From Acidobacteriota bacterium (lineage in GTDB: Bacteria; Acidobacteriota; Terriglobia; Bryobacterales; Bryobacteraceae), in the NCBI GenBank assembly GCA_026394095.1, contig JAPKYY010000846.1:1-23137 (forward strand): DNA of 23,137 nucleotides, read 5' to 3'. This document shows, in pieces, positions 22,934-23,137 of the stretch. Each line of letters opens with the position of its first letter. The stretch's first letter is position 1. The notes beneath the pieces were generated by a model. It saw only the letters and a list, made by a program, of their open reading frames with translations, was not told where the DNA came from and searched no databases. The translations under genes were made by a program, and so were the position numbers.

Positions 22934-23137
22934 GAGATACAACAATCATAGCTGCCTTAGACTAAATTTCGTTTATACAGCACTTAAAGCAACTGTTCCG
23001 TCTCAAGAGCCCCAAAGCCCAACGCAACTGCACCCGGCAAATGCTCTGCCAGCATCCTGTTGGCAAAAGGCAATTAACTCTTCCTCATGCAATCATCCTG
23101 CCTTGCTAGTCCAGCAAATACTCGCGAATCATAACGC
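22934..23137. other. Upstream region of the BTAD regulator; nothing definite
   Basis: About 200 bp upstream of the regulator with no convincing gene. A TGCCA/TGGCA hairpin lies near 23050-23070. The last 32 bases could hold the C-terminus (MIREYLLD, stop TAG at 23106-23108) of a minus-strand gene entering from the right, but nine codons are too few to decide. Confidence 0.35.

Noticed and set aside
23106..23137. Possible C-terminus of a gene entering from the right edge
   Set aside because: Only nine codons are visible, with no way to recognise a family.

Overview
The window looks like a chromosomal segment of an acidobacterium of the Solibacter/Bryobacter type. The evidence is the set of lineage-typical families: a VWFA-related acidobacterial-domain protein, a PadR plus duplicated orphan permease (ADOP) pair, a DUF3500 protein with the TIGR03437-type acidobacterial C-terminal domain, a CE15 esterase of the acidobacterial clade, and a PEP-CTERM protein. 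Family names come from recalled sequence features; no database was searched.

Layout, left to right. (1) 2-1465 (+): 3' part of a CHAT-domain protease-like protein. It is followed by about 400 bp without a convincing gene and a convergent small two-TM protein resembling SLATT domains (minus). (2) 2455-4329 (+): secreted VWA-like protein, ending in a terminator region shared with a minus-strand PEP-CTERM protein (4452-5129). (3) 5286-6903 (+): a PAP2/Aur1-like membrane phosphatase overlapping a secreted LolA-like protein. The latter's 3' end overlaps antisense with a prepilin peptidase. (4) 6821-10874 (-): a tightly packed unit transcribed in the order 1-Cys peroxiredoxin, MBL-fold/double-rhodanese protein, CE15 glucuronoyl esterase pseudogene (internal deletion), membrane protein, A24 prepilin peptidase. 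(5) 10960-14001 (+): PadR regulator and ADOP permease, with a palindrome covering the PadR start codon. (6) 14004-15302 (+): AAA_14/DUF4143 ATPase whose 5' end lies in one of two near-identical palindromic repeats. (7) 15283-19103 (-): a B3/B4-domain protein, a HupE/UreJ-type transporter broken by internal deletion, and the DUF3500 protein 2 bp behind it. (8) 19172-19761 (+): small membrane proteins. (9) 19787-22933 (-): an ECF sigma factor translationally coupled to a 63-aa protein, and upstream a BTAD/TolB-like/TPR one-component regulator with an internal Tat-like motif and membrane anchor.

Functional reading (inference). Peroxiredoxin and the MBL-rhodanese protein suggest peroxide and sulfane-sulfur handling. 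PadR-ADOP is an autoregulated transporter-like cassette of unknown substrate. The right-hand cluster is regulatory. The least explained signals are the duplicated palindrome at the DUF4143 start, the palindrome on the padR start codon, the spaced CACTTCC boxes ahead of the sigma operon, and the two genes that lost internal segments. No rRNA, tRNA, CRISPR array or insertion sequence was recognised.
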